This document shows, one piece after another, positions 6,157 to 6,159 of a DNA stretch of 6,159 bases; within the stretch, counting starts at the first letter, position 1; the number at the start of each line of letters is the position of its first letter. The notes under the pieces were generated by a model, which was not told the DNA's origin, ran no database searches, and worked only from the letters and a program-made list of their open reading frames with translations. This stretch comes from Candidatus Palibaumannia cicadellinicola (GTDB taxonomy: Bacteria > Pseudomonadota > Gammaproteobacteria > Enterobacterales > Enterobacteriaceae): NCBI RefSeq assembly GCF_002855795.1, contig NZ_NJPO01000076.1, forward strand, positions 1 to 6,159. The letters run 5' to 3'. Position numbers and translations under genes: made by a program.

Positions 6157-6159
6157 GAC

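Overview
This window is a compact run of six intact genes, all on the + strand: gpmA, serC, aroA, cmk, rpsA and ihfB. From memory of the family sequences, every protein aligns nearly end to end with its Escherichia coli counterpart, so the source is a gammaproteobacterium close to the Enterobacterales. Base composition is moderately low in GC (three 60-base coding lines counted by hand gave 40, 42 and 48 %; gaps are clearly AT-richer). Gaps are short (12 to 112 bases), Shine-Dalgarno (SD) sequences are mostly weak, and the gene order is a thinned version of the enterobacterial one. Together this suggests a host-restricted insect endosymbiont at an intermediate stage of genome reduction, for example a Sodalis-allied or mealybug-type symbiont. 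The host assignment is inference.

Layout. Positions 1-61 are an AT-rich upstream region with a perfect TATAAT at 3-8, a perfect 7-bp dyad at 19-35 and an AGGA ribosome binding site. gpmA (62-799) is followed after 12 bases by serC (812-1897). A 69-base gap with a tandem GATGATA repeat leads to aroA (1967-3265). A 50-base gap leads to cmk (3316-3996). A 112-base gap carries what looks like a structured rpsA leader of three consecutive hairpins, and then rpsA (4109-5767). A 55-base gap leads to ihfB (5823-6113), and 46 bases remain at the right edge. No RNA gene, mobile element, CRISPR array or pseudogene was seen.

In E. coli the order is serC-aroA-ycaL-cmk-rpsA-ihfB. Here ycaL is absent and gpmA, which lies elsewhere in E. 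coli, sits directly upstream of serC. The genes join central carbon metabolism to biosynthesis. GpmA interconverts 3- and 2-phosphoglycerate. SerC acts on the serine branch that leaves at 3-phosphoglycerate and also in the pyridoxal phosphate route. AroA consumes phosphoenolpyruvate, which lies just below GpmA, to make the chorismate precursor. Cmk recycles CMP/dCMP, S1 delivers mRNA to the 30S subunit, and IHF-beta is half of the DNA-bending factor IHF.

I found no undescribed multi-gene system. The points most worth a second look are the apparent conservation of the S1 autoregulatory leader in front of rpsA, a leucine at the position of E. coli Pro101 in AroA, an isoleucine replacing the usual threonine after the Cmk P-loop, the new gpmA-serC junction, and the altered N-terminal turn and C-terminal tail of IhfB.
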